DNA of 47,436 bases from Gammaproteobacteria bacterium (GCA_007694905.1 REEU01000199.1:1-47436); one strand, 5' to 3'; shown: positions 1 to 11,880, numbered from the stretch's first letter. Notes: generated from the letters alone by a model not told the origin. Made by a program: numbers and translations.

Positions 1-693
<693 letters not shown>

Positions 694-705
694 TCGCAGG
701 GGCTC

Positions 706-2292
706 ATGAGTCAGGACATCCATACCCAGAGGATTGTGGTCCTCGACTTCGGTTCCCAGTACACCCAGCTTATCGCGCGTCGCGTGCGCGAGCTGGGCGT
801 GTTCTGCGAGATCGTGCCTTTCGACGTGGACGCCGGATTTCTCACCGAGTCCCCGCCGCACGGCATCATCCTCTCCGGCGGACCGGAGAGCGTGACGTTG
901 GATGCGACGCCGCGGGCACCCGCGGAGGTGTTCGAACTCGGTGTTCCGATACTCGGCGTCTGCTACGGCATGCAGACCATGGCCGGCCAGCTCGGCGGCA
1001 AGGTGGAAGGTTCAGATCACCGGGAATTCGGCCATGCGCGTGTTCGTGTCACCGGGGACTGCCGGATTCTGGAAACGCTCGAGGACGTCCGTGAGGGCGA
1101 GTCCCGGCTGCTCGACGTCTGGATGAGCCACGGTGATCGCGTATCGGCACTTCCGCCCGGTTTCGATCTGGTCGGCGTCTCCGACAACGCGCCCATCGCC
1201 GTGATGGCGGACGAGACGCGACGTTTCTACGGTCTGCAATTCCATCCTGAGGTCACACACACGCGACAGGGGCAGGGCATCCTGCGTCGTTTCGTGCGCG
1301 ATGTCTGTGGCTGCGAGGCGCTGTGGACCCCGGCCAACATCGTCGACGATGCGATCGAGCAGGCCCGGGCGCAGATCGGCGAGGGGAAGGTCATCCTTGG
1401 ACTGTCCGGGGGCGTGGACTCCTCAGTGGTGGCTGCGCTGTTGCACCGGGCCATAGGCAAGCAGCTCACCTGTGTGTTCGTCGACAACGGCCTGCTGCGT
1501 CGAAACGAGGGCGAGCAGGTGATGGAAGCGTTTGCCGCGGCCACGGACAATACCTTTGACCTGAACATCATCCGCGTCGATGCGGAGGACGAATTTCTTT
1601 CCCGACTCGAAGGCGTCGCCGATCCGGAAGCCAAGCGCAAGCACATTGGCCAGACGTTCATTGACGTATTCGAACGGGAGGCTGCGAAGATCGACGGTGC
1701 CCGCTTCCTTGCCCAGGGCACCATCTATCCGGATGTCATCGAGTCGGCAGCTTCGAGGTTCGGCAAGGCACACGTGATCAAGTCCCACCACAACGTGGGT
1801 GGATTGCCTGAGCGCATGAATCTGGAGCTGGTGGAGCCGCTGCGGGAGCTGTTCAAGGACGAGGTGCGTCGCATCGGGCTCGAGCTCGGTCTGCCCTACG
1901 ATCTGGTCTACCGCCATCCGTTCCCAGGGCCCGGTCTCGGCGTACGCATCCTCGGAGAGGTGAAGAAGTCTTATGCGGACCTGCTGCGAGCCGCGGACGC
2001 GATCTTCATCGAGGAACTGCATGCCGCCGACTGGTATCACAAGGTGAGCCAGGCGTTCACCGTCTTCATGCCGGTGAAGTCGGTGGGTGTCGTCGGTGAT
2101 GCCCGCCGTTACGAGTATGTCGTGGCGCTGCGAGCAGTGGAGACCATCGACTTCATGACCGCGCGCTGGGCCGAACTGCCGCACGAGCTGCTGGCCCGGG
2201 TATCGAACCGGATCATCAACGAGATTGCCGGCATTTCGCGCGTCGTCTACGACATCTCGAGCAAGCCACCCGCCACCATCGAGTGGGAATAG
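706..2292 (+). CDS. guaA: GMP synthase (glutamine-hydrolysing)
   Basis: GuaA aminates XMP to GMP using glutamine and ATP. The 528-residue protein has the standard two-part architecture. The N-terminal class I glutaminase carries nucleophile Cys86 (in ILGVCYGMQ) and the His180/Glu182 pair (QFHPE). The ATP pyrophosphatase has its P-loop SGGVDSS at residues 234-240. The C-terminal dimerisation domain ends with the family's IEWE. Length matches E. coli GuaA (525). It lies 12 nt after guaB and is followed closely by tadA, suggesting co-transcription. No unusual residues were noticed. Confidence 0.98.
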   Translation: MSQDIHTQRIVVLDFGSQYTQLIARRVRELGVFCEIVPFDVDAGFLTESPPHGIILSGGPESVTLDATPRAPAEVFELGVPILGVCYGMQTMAGQLGGKVEGSDHREFGHARVRVTGDCRILETLEDVREGESRLLDVWMSHGDRVSALPPGFDLVGVSDNAPIAVMADETRRFYGLQFHPEVTHTRQGQGILRRFVRDVCGCEALWTPANIVDDAIEQARAQIGEGKVILGLSGGVDSSVVAALLHRAIGKQLTCVFVDNGLLRRNEGEQVMEAFAAATDNTFDLNIIRVDAEDEFLSRLEGVADPEAKRKHIGQTFIDVFEREAAKIDGARFLAQGTIYPDVIESAASRFGKAHVIKSHHNVGGLPERMNLELVEPLRELFKDEVRRIGLELGLPYDLVYRHPFPGPGLGVRILGEVKKSYADLLRAADAIFIEELHAADWYHKVSQAFTVFMPVKSVGVVGDARRYEYVVALRAVETIDFMTARWAELPHELLARVSNRIINEIAGISRVVYDISSKPPATIEWE

Positions 2293-2355
2293 CGGCGGCG
2301 CTCTGCACAAGCGACGGTCTGCACGTTGCGCGGACCCACGACGATCCGGGCCACC

Positions 2356-2850
2356 ATGGCGACTGATCCAGAGATCGAGGACGAGCACTTCATGCGCCGG
2401 GCACTGGCCCTTGCGGAGCAGGGCGCCGCAGCAGGCGAAGTGCCGGTGGGCGCGGTGATCGTCCGGAATGGTGACATCATCGGTGCGGGCTTCAACCGTC
2501 CCGTGGGCAGCCATGATCCTACCGCGCATGCGGAGATCGAGGCCCTGCGCTCGGCCTCGCGCAAGGTCGGTAACTACCGGCTCACCGGCAGCACCCTGTA
2601 CGTCACCATCGAGCCCTGCACCATGTGTGCGGGTGCCCTGGTGCATGCCCGCGTGGCGCGTCTGGTCTATGGCGCTGCCGAGCCTCGATCCGGTGCGGTG
2701 CACAGCACCGCTCGGGTCCTCGACAATCCGGCCTTGAACCATCAGGTGACGGTCACTGCCGGCGTCCTCGGGGATGCCGCGGCCGAGATGCTGCGTCGCT
2801 TCTTCCGCGACCGCCGCACCCAACCACAGCTTGGAGTCCGTGACGCTTGA
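2356..2850 (+). CDS. tadA: tRNA-specific adenosine deaminase (wobble A34 to inosine)
   Basis: TadA deaminates A34 of tRNA-Arg(ACG) to inosine. The 164-residue product has the cytidine deaminase-like zinc site: HAE (His58, catalytic Glu60) and PCTMC (Cys88, Cys91). I chose ATG 2356; a TTG at 2326 is in frame but would add ten residues not typical of the family. Position just after guaA is common in gammaproteobacteria. The stop overlaps the purL start in a TTGA tetranucleotide (2847-2850), so translation of the two genes is probably coupled. Confidence 0.95.
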   Translation: MATDPEIEDEHFMRRALALAEQGAAAGEVPVGAVIVRNGDIIGAGFNRPVGSHDPTAHAEIEALRSASRKVGNYRLTGSTLYVTIEPCTMCAGALVHARVARLVYGAAEPRSGAVHSTARVLDNPALNHQVTVTAGVLGDAAAEMLRRFFRDRRTQPQLGVRDA

Positions 2851-5800
2851 ACGCCGTGACCCTTCTCGAAATACCCGGTGGCGAAGCAGTGTCGGACTTT
2901 CGTCGCAGCAAGCTCTGCGAAGGGCTGCGCAGGAACGAGCCCGATATCCGCACGCTCGAAGCTCGTTTCGTTCACTTCGTCGAACTCACAGCGCCGCTGT
3001 CCGACCGCGAGCGCGGCGTCCTTGAGCGCCTGCTCAGCTATGGTCCCCTGGATTCCGCGGTGGTGGCGGGATCGCCACTTGCGTTGGTGGTGCCGAGGCC
3101 GGGTACGCAGTCGCCGTGGTCGAGCAAGGCCACGGACATTGCCCACAACTGCGGCCTTGGCCAGGTGGCGCGCATCGAGCGCGGCATACGCTGGTGGTCG
3201 ACGGGCACGCTGCGGGAGCCGGAGCGGGTGGCGGCATGGCTCCATGATCGGATGACGGAGGTGGTGCTCGCTCCGGACGCTGATCCAGAGTTGCTGTTCC
3301 GGCACACAGCGCCGGCGCGTCTCGATCGGGTGGAGCTTGGTGAGGACGGCATGGCGGCGCTCAGTGCAGCCAATGCCCGTCTCGGACTCGCGCTGTCTCC
3401 GGACGAGATCGACTATCTGTGCCGTGCGTTTGCCGATCTCGGCAGGGATCCCACCGATGTCGAACTGATGATGTTCGCCCAGGCGAACTCGGAGCATTGC
3501 CGGCACAAGATTTTCAACGCCAGCTGGACCATCGATGGGGAGCGCCAACCGCGGTCCCTGTTCGACATGATCAGATACACCTTCGAAGCCAGCAATGGCC
3601 GTGGCGTGCTGTCCGCTTACGTGGATAACGCGTCCGTGATCGAGGGGGCATACGCGTCCAGGTTCTTCGCTGATCCGGACAGCCGCAGCTATGGCTTCCA
3701 CGCCGAACCGATCCACATCCTCATGAAGGTGGAGACTCATAACCATCCGACGGCCATCGCACCGTTTCCGGGTGCCGCCACCGGTTCCGGCGGTGAGATC
3801 CGCGATGAGGGTGCGGTCGGACGGGGTTCGAAACCGAAGGCGGGGCTCACCGGATTCAGCGTGTCACACCTGGAGATTCCCGGTTACGAGCAGCCCTGGG
3901 AAACGGACTATGGCCGTCCGGCACGCATCGCTTCAGCGCTGGATATCATGCTGGAGGGTCCCATCGGTGCTGCGAGCTTCAATAACGAGTTTGGTCGCCC
4001 GGCGCTGTGCGGCTACTTCCGGACCTTTGAACAGGCGGTGGACCTCGGCAACGGACAGGAAATGCGCGGTTATCACAAGCCGATCATGATCGCCGGCGGC
4101 CTCGGCAACGTCCGCGCCGAGCATGTGCAATCGCAACCGGTGGTTCCGGGCGCACCCCTGGTGGTGCTCGGTGGACCCGCGATGCTCATCGGTCTCGGCG
4201 GCGGTGCCGCGTCGTCCATGGCCAGCGGCGCCAGTGACGCTGAGCTCGACTTCGCGTCAGTGCAGCGCGGCAACCCTGAGATGCAGCGACGTTGTCAGGA
4301 GGTCATCGATGCCTGCTGGGCGCTGGGGGACGCCAATCCCATTGCCCTGATCCATGACGTGGGCGCAGGCGGTCTGTCCAATGCGCTGCCGGAGCTGGTT
4401 AAGGACGGTGGTGTGGGCGGCCGCTTCGACCTGCGCGCCATTCCCAGTTCTGAACCGGGGCTCTCTCCGCTTGAGATCTGGTGCAACGAGGCGCAGGAAC
4501 GCTACGTGCTGGCGTTGCACCCGGAGCGCTTCGAGACCTTCGTCGCGCTGTGTGGCAGAGAGCGCTGTCCCTTCGCCAAGGTGGGAACAGCGACGGCCGA
4601 GCACGGGCTGTACGTAGCGGATGAGGTGCTCGGCGAGGCGCCGGTGGATCTGCCGCTGTCGGTTCTGTTCGGCAAGCCACCAAAGATGGAGCGCCACTTC
4701 TCGCCCGTGCGACGTCGGCCTCCGGCTTTGAATCTGGAAGGCATTGAACTGCGCGAAGCATCACAGCGGGTACTGCGTTTTCCGGCGGTCGCCAGCAAGG
4801 CATTTCTGATCACCATCGGTGATCGTTCCATCACCGGCCTGGTGGCGCGGGACCAGATGGTCGGTCCCTGGCAGGTTCCGGTGGCGGATGTGGCAGTCAC
4901 CGCGGCTGCGTTCGATACCGTAGCGGGCGAAGCGATGGCCATGGGTGAACGCTCCCCTGTGGCATTGATTGATTCGGCTGCTGCAGCCCGCATGGCGGTG
5001 GGTGAGGCGCTGACGAATCTGGTCGCGGCCGATGTCGCGGAGCTCGGTGACGTCAAGCTTTCGGCCAACTGGATGGCCGCGGCCGGGCACGGTCATGAGG
5101 ATCAGGCCCTGTTCGAGGCGGTGCATGCGGTCGGCATGGAGCTTTGTCCGGCACTGGGGATCTGCATTCCGGTGGGCAAGGACTCGCTGTCCATGCGCAC
5201 GCTGTGGGAGGACGATGGAGCGCCCCGAAGCGTCGTCGCGCCCGTTTCCCTGGTCGTGTCTGCGTTCGCCCCGGTACGTGACGTCACCCGCACGCTGACG
5301 CCCCAGTGGCGGCACCGGCATGCTGACACCCGGCTGCTGTGGATCGATCTTGGTGCCGGCCGCCATCGCCTCGGCGGATCCGTGCTGGCTCAGGTCCATG
5401 GTCAGCTCGGAGACGAGGCGCCGGATGTGGATGATCCCGCGCGCTTGCGGGCGTTCTTCAATGCCATTCGCGCCCTGGCGGGCCAGGATCTGCTTCTCGC
5501 CTATCACGATGTCTCGGACGGAGGACTCTGGGCTGCCATCTGCGAGATGGCATTCGCATCACGGCAGGGTGTTTGCCTAGACCTCGGCGATGACGTCACG
5601 GATGAGGCAAGCGTGCTCGCACGGCTGTTCGCCGAAGAGCTCGGTGCCGTCGTGCAAATTCCGGCCGAACAGGCATCAGCGGCCCTCGCCACGCTGCATG
5701 AGTTTGGGCTCGAGAGCTGTGTCAGCGTGATCGGAGCCCCGTCCACTGATGATCGTGTCGAGGTGCGCGCGGGTGGGCGATCATGGATGGCGTCGCAGCG

Positions 5801-6755
5801 TGCGGCGCTGCAGGCGATCTGGGCCGACACCAGCCGGCGCATGCAGTCCCTGCGTGACGATCCGGTATGTTCCGACGAGGAGTTCGCCCGTATCACTGAC
5901 CCAGAAGAGCCTGGGCTCGTGGCAGAACTTACTTTCGATCCCGACGACGACCCAGCCGCGCCATTGATCGGGACGGGTGCGCGGCCCCGGATCGCGATCC
6001 TGCGTGAGCAGGGCGTGAATGGGCAGCTGGAGATGGCGGCTGCGTTCCACCTGGCAGGATTCGAGGCGGTGGATGTCCACGTCTCGGAATTGATGGCCGG
6101 CAGTCGCGACCTCGACGGCTTCCAGGGCCTCGTGGCCTGTGGAGGGTTCTCCTACGGGGACGTACTCGGTGCCGGCGAGGGGTGGGCGAAGTCGATTCTG
6201 TTCCATGACGGGACGCGGGATATGTTTGCGCGCTTCCTCGGCCGTGACGACCGCTTCGCGCTGGGCATCTGTAACGGCTGTCAGATGTTCGCTGCGCTCG
6301 CTGAGCTGATTCCTGGGACGCAGGATTGGCCCCGCTTCGTGCGCAACCGCAGCGAGCAGTTCGAGGCCCGCCTCGTGCAGGTGACCATCGACGCCAGTCC
6401 TTCCGTGCTGTTTGCCGGAATGGCGGGAACCCGGATACCGGTGGCCGTGGCGCATGGTGAGGGCCGGGCAGAGTTCGCATCCGCCACCCAGCTCGACGCA
6501 CTGGCCGGCAGCGGACGGGTGGCCGCCCACTACGTTGAGGGGGACGGCAGCACTGCGGAACGCTATCCCGCGAATCCCAATGGATCGCCCCGCGGGATCG
6601 CGGGCATCACCAACGCCGATGGCCGCGTCACCCTGATGATGCCGCATCCGGAGCGCGTGTTCCTGACCCGGCAGCTGTCCTGGCATCCGAACGCCTGGGG
6701 CGAGTATTCACCCTGGATGCGGCTGTTTCGGAACGCCCGTGCCTGGCTGGGCTGA
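2847..6755 (+). CDS. purL: Phosphoribosylformylglycinamidine synthase, large single-chain form
   Basis: PurL converts FGAR to FGAM with glutamine and ATP, step four of de novo purine synthesis. The 1302-residue protein is the long gammaproteobacterial type: N-terminal PurS-like region, linker, two AIRS-like ATP-binding halves ([12 protein letters not shown] and [11 protein letters not shown] are visible) and a C-terminal glutaminase with Cys1142 (GICNGCQM) and His1267/Glu1269 (HPE). It can be read against E. coli PurL (1295 residues) along its whole length. The start is TTG 2847, with GGAG at 2833-2836 upstream, overlapping the tadA stop. GTG 2856 is in frame but has no ribosome site at a useful distance. 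It converges on fadE with only 11 nt between the stop codons. Confidence 0.97.
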   Translation: MNAVTLLEIPGGEAVSDFRRSKLCEGLRRNEPDIRTLEARFVHFVELTAPLSDRERGVLERLLSYGPLDSAVVAGSPLALVVPRPGTQSPWSSKATDIAHNCGLGQVARIERGIRWWSTGTLREPERVAAWLHDRMTEVVLAPDADPELLFRHTAPARLDRVELGEDGMAALSAANARLGLALSPDEIDYLCRAFADLGRDPTDVELMMFAQANSEHCRHKIFNASWTIDGERQPRSLFDMIRYTFEASNGRGVLSAYVDNASVIEGAYASRFFADPDSRSYGFHAEPIHILMKVETHNHPTAIAPFPGAATGSGGEIRDEGAVGRGSKPKAGLTGFSVSHLEIPGYEQPWETDYGRPARIASALDIMLEGPIGAASFNNEFGRPALCGYFRTFEQAVDLGNGQEMRGYHKPIMIAGGLGNVRAEHVQSQPVVPGAPLVVLGGPAMLIGLGGGAASSMASGASDAELDFASVQRGNPEMQRRCQEVIDACWALGDANPIALIHDVGAGGLSNALPELVKDGGVGGRFDLRAIPSSEPGLSPLEIWCNEAQERYVLALHPERFETFVALCGRERCPFAKVGTATAEHGLYVADEVLGEAPVDLPLSVLFGKPPKMERHFSPVRRRPPALNLEGIELREASQRVLRFPAVASKAFLITIGDRSITGLVARDQMVGPWQVPVADVAVTAAAFDTVAGEAMAMGERSPVALIDSAAAARMAVGEALTNLVAADVAELGDVKLSANWMAAAGHGHEDQALFEAVHAVGMELCPALGICIPVGKDSLSMRTLWEDDGAPRSVVAPVSLVVSAFAPVRDVTRTLTPQWRHRHADTRLLWIDLGAGRHRLGGSVLAQVHGQLGDEAPDVDDPARLRAFFNAIRALAGQDLLLAYHDVSDGGLWAAICEMAFASRQGVCLDLGDDVTDEASVLARLFAEELGAVVQIPAEQASAALATLHEFGLESCVSVIGAPSTDDRVEVRAGGRSWMASQRAALQAIWADTSRRMQSLRDDPVCSDEEFARITDPEEPGLVAELTFDPDDDPAAPLIGTGARPRIAILREQGVNGQLEMAAAFHLAGFEAVDVHVSELMAGSRDLDGFQGLVACGGFSYGDVLGAGEGWAKSILFHDGTRDMFARFLGRDDRFALGICNGCQMFAALAELIPGTQDWPRFVRNRSEQFEARLVQVTIDASPSVLFAGMAGTRIPVAVAHGEGRAEFASATQLDALAGSGRVAAHYVEGDGSTAERYPANPNGSPRGIAGITNADGRVTLMMPHPERVFLTRQLSWHPNAWGEYSPWMRLFRNARAWLG

Positions 6756-6766
6756 GTCGCTCGCAG

Positions 6767-9034
6767 TCAGCTCTGCTGGGCAGTGGCCGGTGGCGGGAAC
6801 GCCACCTCCGCATCGGCACCGGTCGGGGCGTCGGAACTCAGCGATGGCCTGAAGTACTGCTCCGGTTCGAACACGTCCACTTCCCACACCGCTCGTACCG
6901 CTTCGTGCGCAGTACGCAGCTGTTGTGCTTCGGTCTCGGTGATGACGCCTTGTTCCAATGCGGCTTCGACCGCTTCATACCCGGAAGGCAGGTCCTTCAC
7001 CTTGGCGATCTTCGCCAGCAGCGGCCGTGCCTCCTGATTGAGGCGGAATGCGCGCAGCATCCTTCCTGAGCCGGAGGAATCCTCTTCCACGTCGGCGATG
7101 CCCGCGGTCAGGCGGCGATACTGATCGTCGAGACGTTGCAGGGTGGCGGCTGTATCCGGAATCAGGCGATCTGACGGTCCGTCGGAGAGCTTGTTGACCC
7201 GGAGGAAGAACGCGGCGGGGTGCTTCAGCCACCAGCCGATCACCGGTGCATCGAAGTTGGCGTGGATGCTCTCGAAAGCTTCCTGGATGCGGGCCAGCGC
7301 GTACTCGCAGGCGTAATGCACCAGGGGCAGGTCTTCGGCGCGTCTGCCCTCCGCCTCGTAGCGGCGCAGCGTGGCCGTGGCCAACACCTGCCAGGTGAGG
7401 GCATCCGCGAAGCGACCGCTGAGGTTGCCCTTGGCCTTGAGCTTGCCGCCGATGGTGTACATGGCGAGGTCGGTCAGCAGGGCGAAGCGCGCTGAGGCCC
7501 ACTTGAGCCTTCGATAGTAGGTCGCCGTAGGCCCGGACACCGGCGTCTGGGCCAAGATGCCCCGCGTCAGCCCCAGGACTTTCGTCCGCACCCAGTTTTT
7601 TGCCGTGTGCTTGAGCCAGCCCAGCAGTTCCCGCCGGAATGCCTCAACGTCATCTTCTTCGACTGCGTTCACCAGTGCCAGGGCGTGCGGGTGGCAGCGC
7701 GTTGCGCCCTGACCGAACACGATCAGGGTGCGACTCATGATGTTGGCACCCTCGACCGTAATGCTCACCGGGGCGCTGGTGTAGGCTGCGGCAATGACAT
7801 TGCTCGGGCCCTGCATGACGCCTGCACCGGCCAGCACGTCCATGCCGTCGATGGCCACCTTTTGGGCGTACTCGGTGCTGCTCGTCTTCAGCAACGCCGA
7901 GATCACCGGGGGTTTCTCGCCGTTGTCGAGCGCGGAGCAGATGTAGACGCGCGCGGCTTCGAACAGGTAGACCATGGCTGCCATCCTGGCGACCTTGGCC
8001 TGCACGCCTTCCATCAGGCCGATGGGGATGCCGAACTGGCTGCGCACCATGGAGTAGGCGCCGGTCATGGCGGCGACATGCTTCATGCTCGCGATCGCTC
8101 CAGCCGGGAGCGATACCGCGCGCCCGCCGGCGAGTTGCTCCATGAGCATGCGCCAGCCCTGGCCCGCACCTTCGGCCCCACCGATGATGACGTCCGGGGT
8201 GATCTCGACGTCGGTGCCGGAGAACGGGCCGTTGTAGAAACCGGCACCAATGGGCTGATGGTGGTCACCGATGCTGAGTCCCGGCGTGTCCCGCTGCAGC
8301 ATGGCCACCGTGATGCCTGGCGTCGTGCCCTGCCCGAGCAGGTCGTCCGGATCATGCAGGTTGAACGCCAGCGAGATGAGATTGGCGACCGGTGCGAGGG
8401 TGATGTAGCGCTTGGAGAAGTTCAGCCGGATCTTCGTCTGGCCATCGTCGTCCCGGAAGGCGATGCCTTCGGCCTTGATCGAGGCCGCATCAGATCCGGC
8501 GGTGAGTTCGGTGAGACCGAAGCAGGGCACGTACTCACCGCTGGCCAGTTTCGGCAGGTAGTGATCCTTCTGCTCGTCGGTACCGTAATGCTTGAGCAGT
8601 TCTGCCGCGCCCAGCGAGTTCGGGATCACCACGAAGGTGCCCATGGGGGCGGAGTAGCCGTTGACCTTGCCCATGACGGCCGACAGCGCCACGTTGGAGA
8701 AGTCGCGGCCGCCGTAGGCTTTCGGAATCAGCAGACCCATGAAGCCCTGATCCTTGATGAACTGCAGCACCGCGTCGGGCACCTTGCGGGTCTGTTGCAG
8801 TTCGTAAGGGTCGACCATGCGGCACAGTTCCTCCGCAGGACCGTCGAGAAACGCCTGCTCCTCGCGTGAGGGTTGTGAGTAGGGTTCGTTGAGGATTCGG
8901 GCGAAGTCCGGGTGGCCGCTGAAGAACTCGCCATCGATCCAGACGGTGCCGGCTTCGAGTGCCATGCGCTCGGTGCCGGAGATGCGCGGAAGCATTTTGC
9001 GCTGCTGCATGAACTTCATCAGGCGGTCGAACAT
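6767..9034 (-). CDS. fadE: Long-form acyl-CoA dehydrogenase, FadE type
   Basis: FadE catalyses the first, FAD-dependent step of fatty-acid beta-oxidation, giving trans-2-enoyl-CoA. The 755-residue protein is of the long FadE class (E. coli 814) and shares long identical blocks with it, including PNSLG, ELLKHYGTDEQKDHYLP, SKRYITLAP, AGQGWRMLME and ITVEGANI. The ACAD core spans roughly residues 80-500. The remaining C-terminal extension (DLPLVHYACEYAL and after) is the part specific to this class. The ATG at 9034 follows a good AAGGAG site. The E. coli N-terminal hydrophobic segment is shorter or missing here. A copy of a recurrent intergenic motif lies 12 nt upstream of the start. Confidence 0.94.
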   Translation of the reverse strand: MFDRLMKFMQQRKMLPRISGTERMALEAGTVWIDGEFFSGHPDFARILNEPYSQPSREEQAFLDGPAEELCRMVDPYELQQTRKVPDAVLQFIKDQGFMGLLIPKAYGGRDFSNVALSAVMGKVNGYSAPMGTFVVIPNSLGAAELLKHYGTDEQKDHYLPKLASGEYVPCFGLTELTAGSDAASIKAEGIAFRDDDGQTKIRLNFSKRYITLAPVANLISLAFNLHDPDDLLGQGTTPGITVAMLQRDTPGLSIGDHHQPIGAGFYNGPFSGTDVEITPDVIIGGAEGAGQGWRMLMEQLAGGRAVSLPAGAIASMKHVAAMTGAYSMVRSQFGIPIGLMEGVQAKVARMAAMVYLFEAARVYICSALDNGEKPPVISALLKTSSTEYAQKVAIDGMDVLAGAGVMQGPSNVIAAAYTSAPVSITVEGANIMSRTLIVFGQGATRCHPHALALVNAVEEDDVEAFRRELLGWLKHTAKNWVRTKVLGLTRGILAQTPVSGPTATYYRRLKWASARFALLTDLAMYTIGGKLKAKGNLSGRFADALTWQVLATATLRRYEAEGRRAEDLPLVHYACEYALARIQEAFESIHANFDAPVIGWWLKHPAAFFLRVNKLSDGPSDRLIPDTAATLQRLDDQYRRLTAGIADVEEDSSGSGRMLRAFRLNQEARPLLAKIAKVKDLPSGYEAVEAALEQGVITETEAQQLRTAHEAVRAVWEVDVFEPEQYFRPSLSSDAPTGADAEVAFPPPATAQQS

Positions 9035-9045
9035 GTGGGTTCTCC

Positions 9046-9114
9046 TTGGTCAGCACTTCCCCCGTGCCCGGTAAGATGCTTCGAGTCTACGCTTCTGGAC
9101 GAGGCAGTGCTGAC
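9046..9114. repeat. Recurrent 15-nt motif, copy 1, with a distal inverted arm
   Basis: TTGGTCAGCACTTCC at 9046-9060 is one mismatch from the consensus TTGATCAGCACTTCC seen at three other intergenic sites. A second arm, GGCAGTGCTGAC at 9103-9114, is the reverse complement of 9049-9060 with one mismatch, leaving a 42-nt spacer. The element fills the gap between fadE (start 9034, minus) and the GNAT gene (stop 9132, minus), and the motif ends just before the fadE ribosome site. It could be a regulator-binding site or a structured 5' untranslated element for fadE. Confidence 0.6.
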
Positions 9115-9131
9115 GGGCGGCGGAGGGCCGA

Positions 9132-9722
9132 TCAGGGCGTCGGCGGATCCAGCACTTCTGCGCGGCGTTCGGACGCGAGCCACTCGGGAGCCAGAAGACC
9201 GAAGAAGAGGGAGTCCTGAATTTCGCCCGTGACCTGCCAGCGCTCCCGAAGCCGTCCTTCGAGCTGAAATCCCAGTCCTTCGAGCAGGCGGATCGAGCCG
9301 GTATTGCGCGGGTCGACGTCGGCCTCGAGCCGATGCAGTCCAAGCGTCGTGATGGCGTGCTCGACGAGTACCGGCAGAGTTTCCTGCATGTAGCCCTGGC
9401 CCCAGGCGGGCCGTGCGAGGGCGAAGCCGATCTCGCCGCGCCGGTTGCCCCGGTCGATGTTCCACAGCGAACAGGTGCCGATAAGAAGGCGCCCGTCGCG
9501 CCGCTCGAGACCCCACTCCATGAGCTCACCGCGCTCGAAACAGTCATCGATCTCGGCCAGCAATGCTTCCGCGTCGGCCCGGGAGGTCATGGCCGGTGAT
9601 GACCAGAAGCGTGTGATTTCGGGATCGGAGAAGATCCCGTAGAGGGCATCGACGTCGCCCCGGTCGAGGGGCCGCAGAGCGAGCCGTGGCGACAGCAGCG
9701 TCGGCAATGGGTCGGTGGGCAA
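9132..9722 (-). CDS. GNAT-family N-acetyltransferase, RimJ/RimL-like
   Basis: A 196-residue acetyltransferase of the RimJ/RimL branch, which acetylates protein N-termini or small amines using acetyl-CoA. Evidence is the N-terminal SPRLALRPL strand, the FSDPEITRFW segment, the acetyl-CoA loop within GFALARPAWGQGYMQE (about residues 99-114) and the late motif HRLEADVDPRNTGSIRLLEGLGF (about 133-155). The start is TTG at 9722 with only a weak purine stretch upstream, so the true start could lie a few codons further in. The substrate cannot be told from sequence. It lies upstream of fadE on the same strand and may share its transcript. Confidence 0.85.
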   Translation of the reverse strand: MPTDPLPTLLSPRLALRPLDRGDVDALYGIFSDPEITRFWSSPAMTSRADAEALLAEIDDCFERGELMEWGLERRDGRLLIGTCSLWNIDRGNRRGEIGFALARPAWGQGYMQETLPVLVEHAITTLGLHRLEADVDPRNTGSIRLLEGLGFQLEGRLRERWQVTGEIQDSLFFGLLAPEWLASERRAEVLDPPTP

Positions 9723-9824
9723 GGCGAGTTTCCGACGGACACAGTGGCTGGCGGGTCATGCTGGCGCGGGTGCCGCAGCGCGTCAATCATCGCGCGCTGC
9801 CTGTCTGCAGTCGTTTCGGGCCAC

Positions 9825-9853
9825 TTGGGATGGCGCCAGCGGTTCGCTATGAT
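9825..9853 (+). promoter_or_regulatory. Candidate sigma70 promoter for the carbonic anhydrase-purT operon
   Basis: TTGGGA at 9825-9830 and TATGAT at 9848-9853 are separated by 17 nt, close to the sigma70 consensus (4/6 and 5/6). The site lies 67 nt before ATG 9921 in the gap between the minus-strand GNAT gene and the plus-strand carbonic anhydrase. No operator was recognised next to it. Confidence 0.55.
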
Positions 9854-9920
9854 CGCCGGCCACTGAAGCCGAGCCCGATGGCGGTCAGTGCCCCGAGCGC
9901 AGCCCGAAGACGGAGTGGCC

Positions 9921-10442
9921 ATGATTTACAAACTGGGTGATAAACAGCTGGTGACAGAGGGCGAATACTGGATCGCCGAGACCGCCGTGGTCATTGGTGA
10001 CGTGCTGCTGAAGCGCAATGCCAGCGTCTGGTGGGGTGCGGTACTGCGGGGCGACAACGAGCGCATCACCGTAGGCGAGAACAGCAACATTCAGGATGGC
10101 AGTGTTCTGCACACGGACTGGGGTTCACCTCTGGTGATCGGGAACGACGTCACTGTGGGTCACATGGTCATGCTTCACGGTTGCACCATCGGTGACGGTG
10201 CGCTCATCGGAATTGGTGCCGTGATCCTCAATGGCGCGAAGATCGGTCGCAATTGCATCATCGGCGCCAAGGCGCTGATCCCCGAAGGCAAGGAGATTCC
10301 CGACAACTCGCTGGTCATGGGCGCCCCCGGCAAGGTGGTGCGCGACGTGAGTCCGGAGCAGGCGAAAATGATCGCGCTGGGCACCCATCACTACGTCGAG
10401 AATCATCAACGCTACGCAAGCGATCTGGAGCGTATCGGGTGA
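9921..10442 (+). CDS. Gamma-class carbonic anhydrase-like hexapeptide protein (YrdA family)
   Basis: A 173-residue left-handed beta-helix protein of the gamma-carbonic anhydrase/YrdA family. The three zinc-ligand histidines are present as His64 (VLHTD), His81 (VGHMV) and His86 (LHGC). Hexapeptide turns run from about residue 15 to 135, followed by a C-terminal helix. Family members range from active CO2 hydratases to proteins of unknown activity, so enzymatic function is not proven. ATG 9921 is preferred over an upstream in-frame TTG at 9888 because it starts at the normal IYKLGDK beginning. The stop overlaps the next start in GTGA (10439-10442). Confidence 0.93.
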   Translation: MIYKLGDKQLVTEGEYWIAETAVVIGDVLLKRNASVWWGAVLRGDNERITVGENSNIQDGSVLHTDWGSPLVIGNDVTVGHMVMLHGCTIGDGALIGIGAVILNGAKIGRNCIIGAKALIPEGKEIPDNSLVMGAPGKVVRDVSPEQAKMIALGTHHYVENHQRYASDLERIG

Positions 10443-10645
10443 GCCGGCCGGATCCTGCAGGGAAAAGGCGCGTCGGTTCGCCCTGCGTGTCCGTCTGCCT
10501 GCTCGACGGCGATGATGTGTGCGTGGGCTGTTTTCGAACGGCCGAGGAGATCACCGATTGGGTGATGCTCGACGACGACGCTCGCAGGCAGGTGATCGCT
10601 TCCACTCGAGAGCGGATGCGGGTGGCCGGAGTATTGTTCGAGTGA
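10439..10645 (+). CDS. DUF1289 small cysteine-rich protein
   Basis: A 68-residue protein with the DUF1289 pattern: SPCVSVC, then CVGCFRT and EEITDW. The four cysteines (CxxxC and CxxC) suggest a metal or iron-sulfur site; biochemical function is unknown. GTG 10439 overlaps the previous stop, and its own stop overlaps the purT GTG start, again by four bases. The gene therefore sits inside a three-gene coupled operon, and its production is tied to carbonic anhydrase-like protein and PurT. Confidence 0.85.
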   Translation: MSRPDPAGKRRVGSPCVSVCLLDGDDVCVGCFRTAEEITDWVMLDDDARRQVIASTRERMRVAGVLFE

Positions 10646-11823
10646 CGACGATCGGGACACCGGGTAGTCCCACCGCCAAGCGGGTTCTGCTTTGCGGCGC
10701 GGGAGAACTCGGCAAGGAAGTGGTCATCGAGTTGCAGCGACTCGGTTGCGAAGTGATCGCCGTCGATCGTTATCCACAGGCACCGGCTATGCAGGTTGCG
10801 CATCGCGCTCACGTAGTCTCCATGCTCGACGGCGCCGCGCTGCGGCGCGTGATCGAAGAGGAAAGGCCGCACCTGATCGTGCCGGAGATCGAGGCCATAG
10901 CCACCGACGAACTGCTGCAGCTCGAAGCCGAGGGCTACCATGTCGTGCCCACCGCGCGGGCTGCCAGCCTGACCATGAACCGGGAGGGCATTCGTCGTCT
11001 CGCGGCCGAAGAGCTTCAGCTTCCAACCTCGCCTTATGCCTTTGCCTATGACCTCGAAGGGTACCGCGCGGCGGTCGCCGGCATCGGCTTTCCCTGCGTC
11101 GTGAAGCCGGTCATGAGCTCCTCCGGCAAGGGCCAGTCGTTGTTGCGCACGCCAGAGCAGGTGGACGCAGCATGGGCGTACGCATCCAGCGGTGGTCGGG
11201 GCGGACAGGCGGCTGTGATCGTCGAGGGCTTCGTCGATTTCGATTACGAGATCACGCTCCTGACGCTGCGTCATGTCGGCGGCACATCGTTCTGTGAACC
11301 CATCGGTCACGTCCAGGTGGATGGTGACTACCGGGAGTCCTGGCAGCCCCATCCCATGAGCCGCGCAGCGCTGGCGGAGAGCAGGCGGATGGCGCAGGCG
11401 GTGACGGATGCCCTGGGTGGGTACGGTCTGTTCGGCGTCGAGCTGTTCGTCCGCGGCGAGCAGGTCTGGTTCAGCGAGGTGTCGCCGCGCCCCCATGATA
11501 CGGGCATGGTGACGCTGATTTCCCAGGAGTTGTCGGAGTTCGCGCTGCATGTCCGCGCCATCCTCGGTCTGCCGATCCCGGAGATCCGGCAATGGGGCCC
11601 CTCGGCATCCTGCGTGCTGCTGGTGGAGGGGGACTCGGAGCAGGTGACGTTCTCGGGACTCGATCGCGCGCTTGCGATTCCGGGTACGCAGCTCCGGCTG
11701 TTTGGCAAGCCCGAGGTCAAGGGCCGCCGCCGCATGGGCGTGGCGCTGGCTTTGGGGGACGACGTGGAGTCCGCCCGGGCCCGGGCGCGGAGCGTGATCG
11801 AGACCATCGACGTCACGCTGTGA
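10642..11823 (+). CDS. purT: Formate-dependent GAR transformylase (PurT)
   Basis: PurT makes FGAR from GAR, formate and ATP, an alternative to the folate-dependent PurN in purine synthesis. The 393-residue ATP-grasp protein matches E. coli PurT (392) throughout. Examples are [15 protein letters not shown] near the N-terminus, [31 protein letters not shown] in the ATP lid, and [17 protein letters not shown] in the metal-binding region. GTG 10642 gives the family's normal N-terminus and overlaps the DUF1289 stop (GTGA). With purL upstream, the window holds two consecutive purine-pathway enzymes about 4 kb apart. Confidence 0.97.
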   Translation: MTTIGTPGSPTAKRVLLCGAGELGKEVVIELQRLGCEVIAVDRYPQAPAMQVAHRAHVVSMLDGAALRRVIEEERPHLIVPEIEAIATDELLQLEAEGYHVVPTARAASLTMNREGIRRLAAEELQLPTSPYAFAYDLEGYRAAVAGIGFPCVVKPVMSSSGKGQSLLRTPEQVDAAWAYASSGGRGGQAAVIVEGFVDFDYEITLLTLRHVGGTSFCEPIGHVQVDGDYRESWQPHPMSRAALAESRRMAQAVTDALGGYGLFGVELFVRGEQVWFSEVSPRPHDTGMVTLISQELSEFALHVRAILGLPIPEIRQWGPSASCVLLVEGDSEQVTFSGLDRALAIPGTQLRLFGKPEVKGRRRMGVALALGDDVESARARARSVIETIDVTL

Positions 11824-11824
11824 C

Positions 11825-11854
11825 TTGCCCTCGCCGACCCCACGGCGTTACAGT
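11825..11854 (+). promoter_or_regulatory. Candidate promoter of the leuA leader transcript
   Basis: TTGCCC (11825-11830) and TACAGT (11849-11854) lie 18 nt apart just after the purT stop. Matches to consensus are 3/6 and 4/6, so support is modest. It would start RNA near 11861, leaving a leader of about 260 nt before leuA, enough for a leader peptide and hairpins. Confidence 0.35.
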
Positions 11855-11880
11855 CACGCAGATTGCTTAAGGAGTATGGC

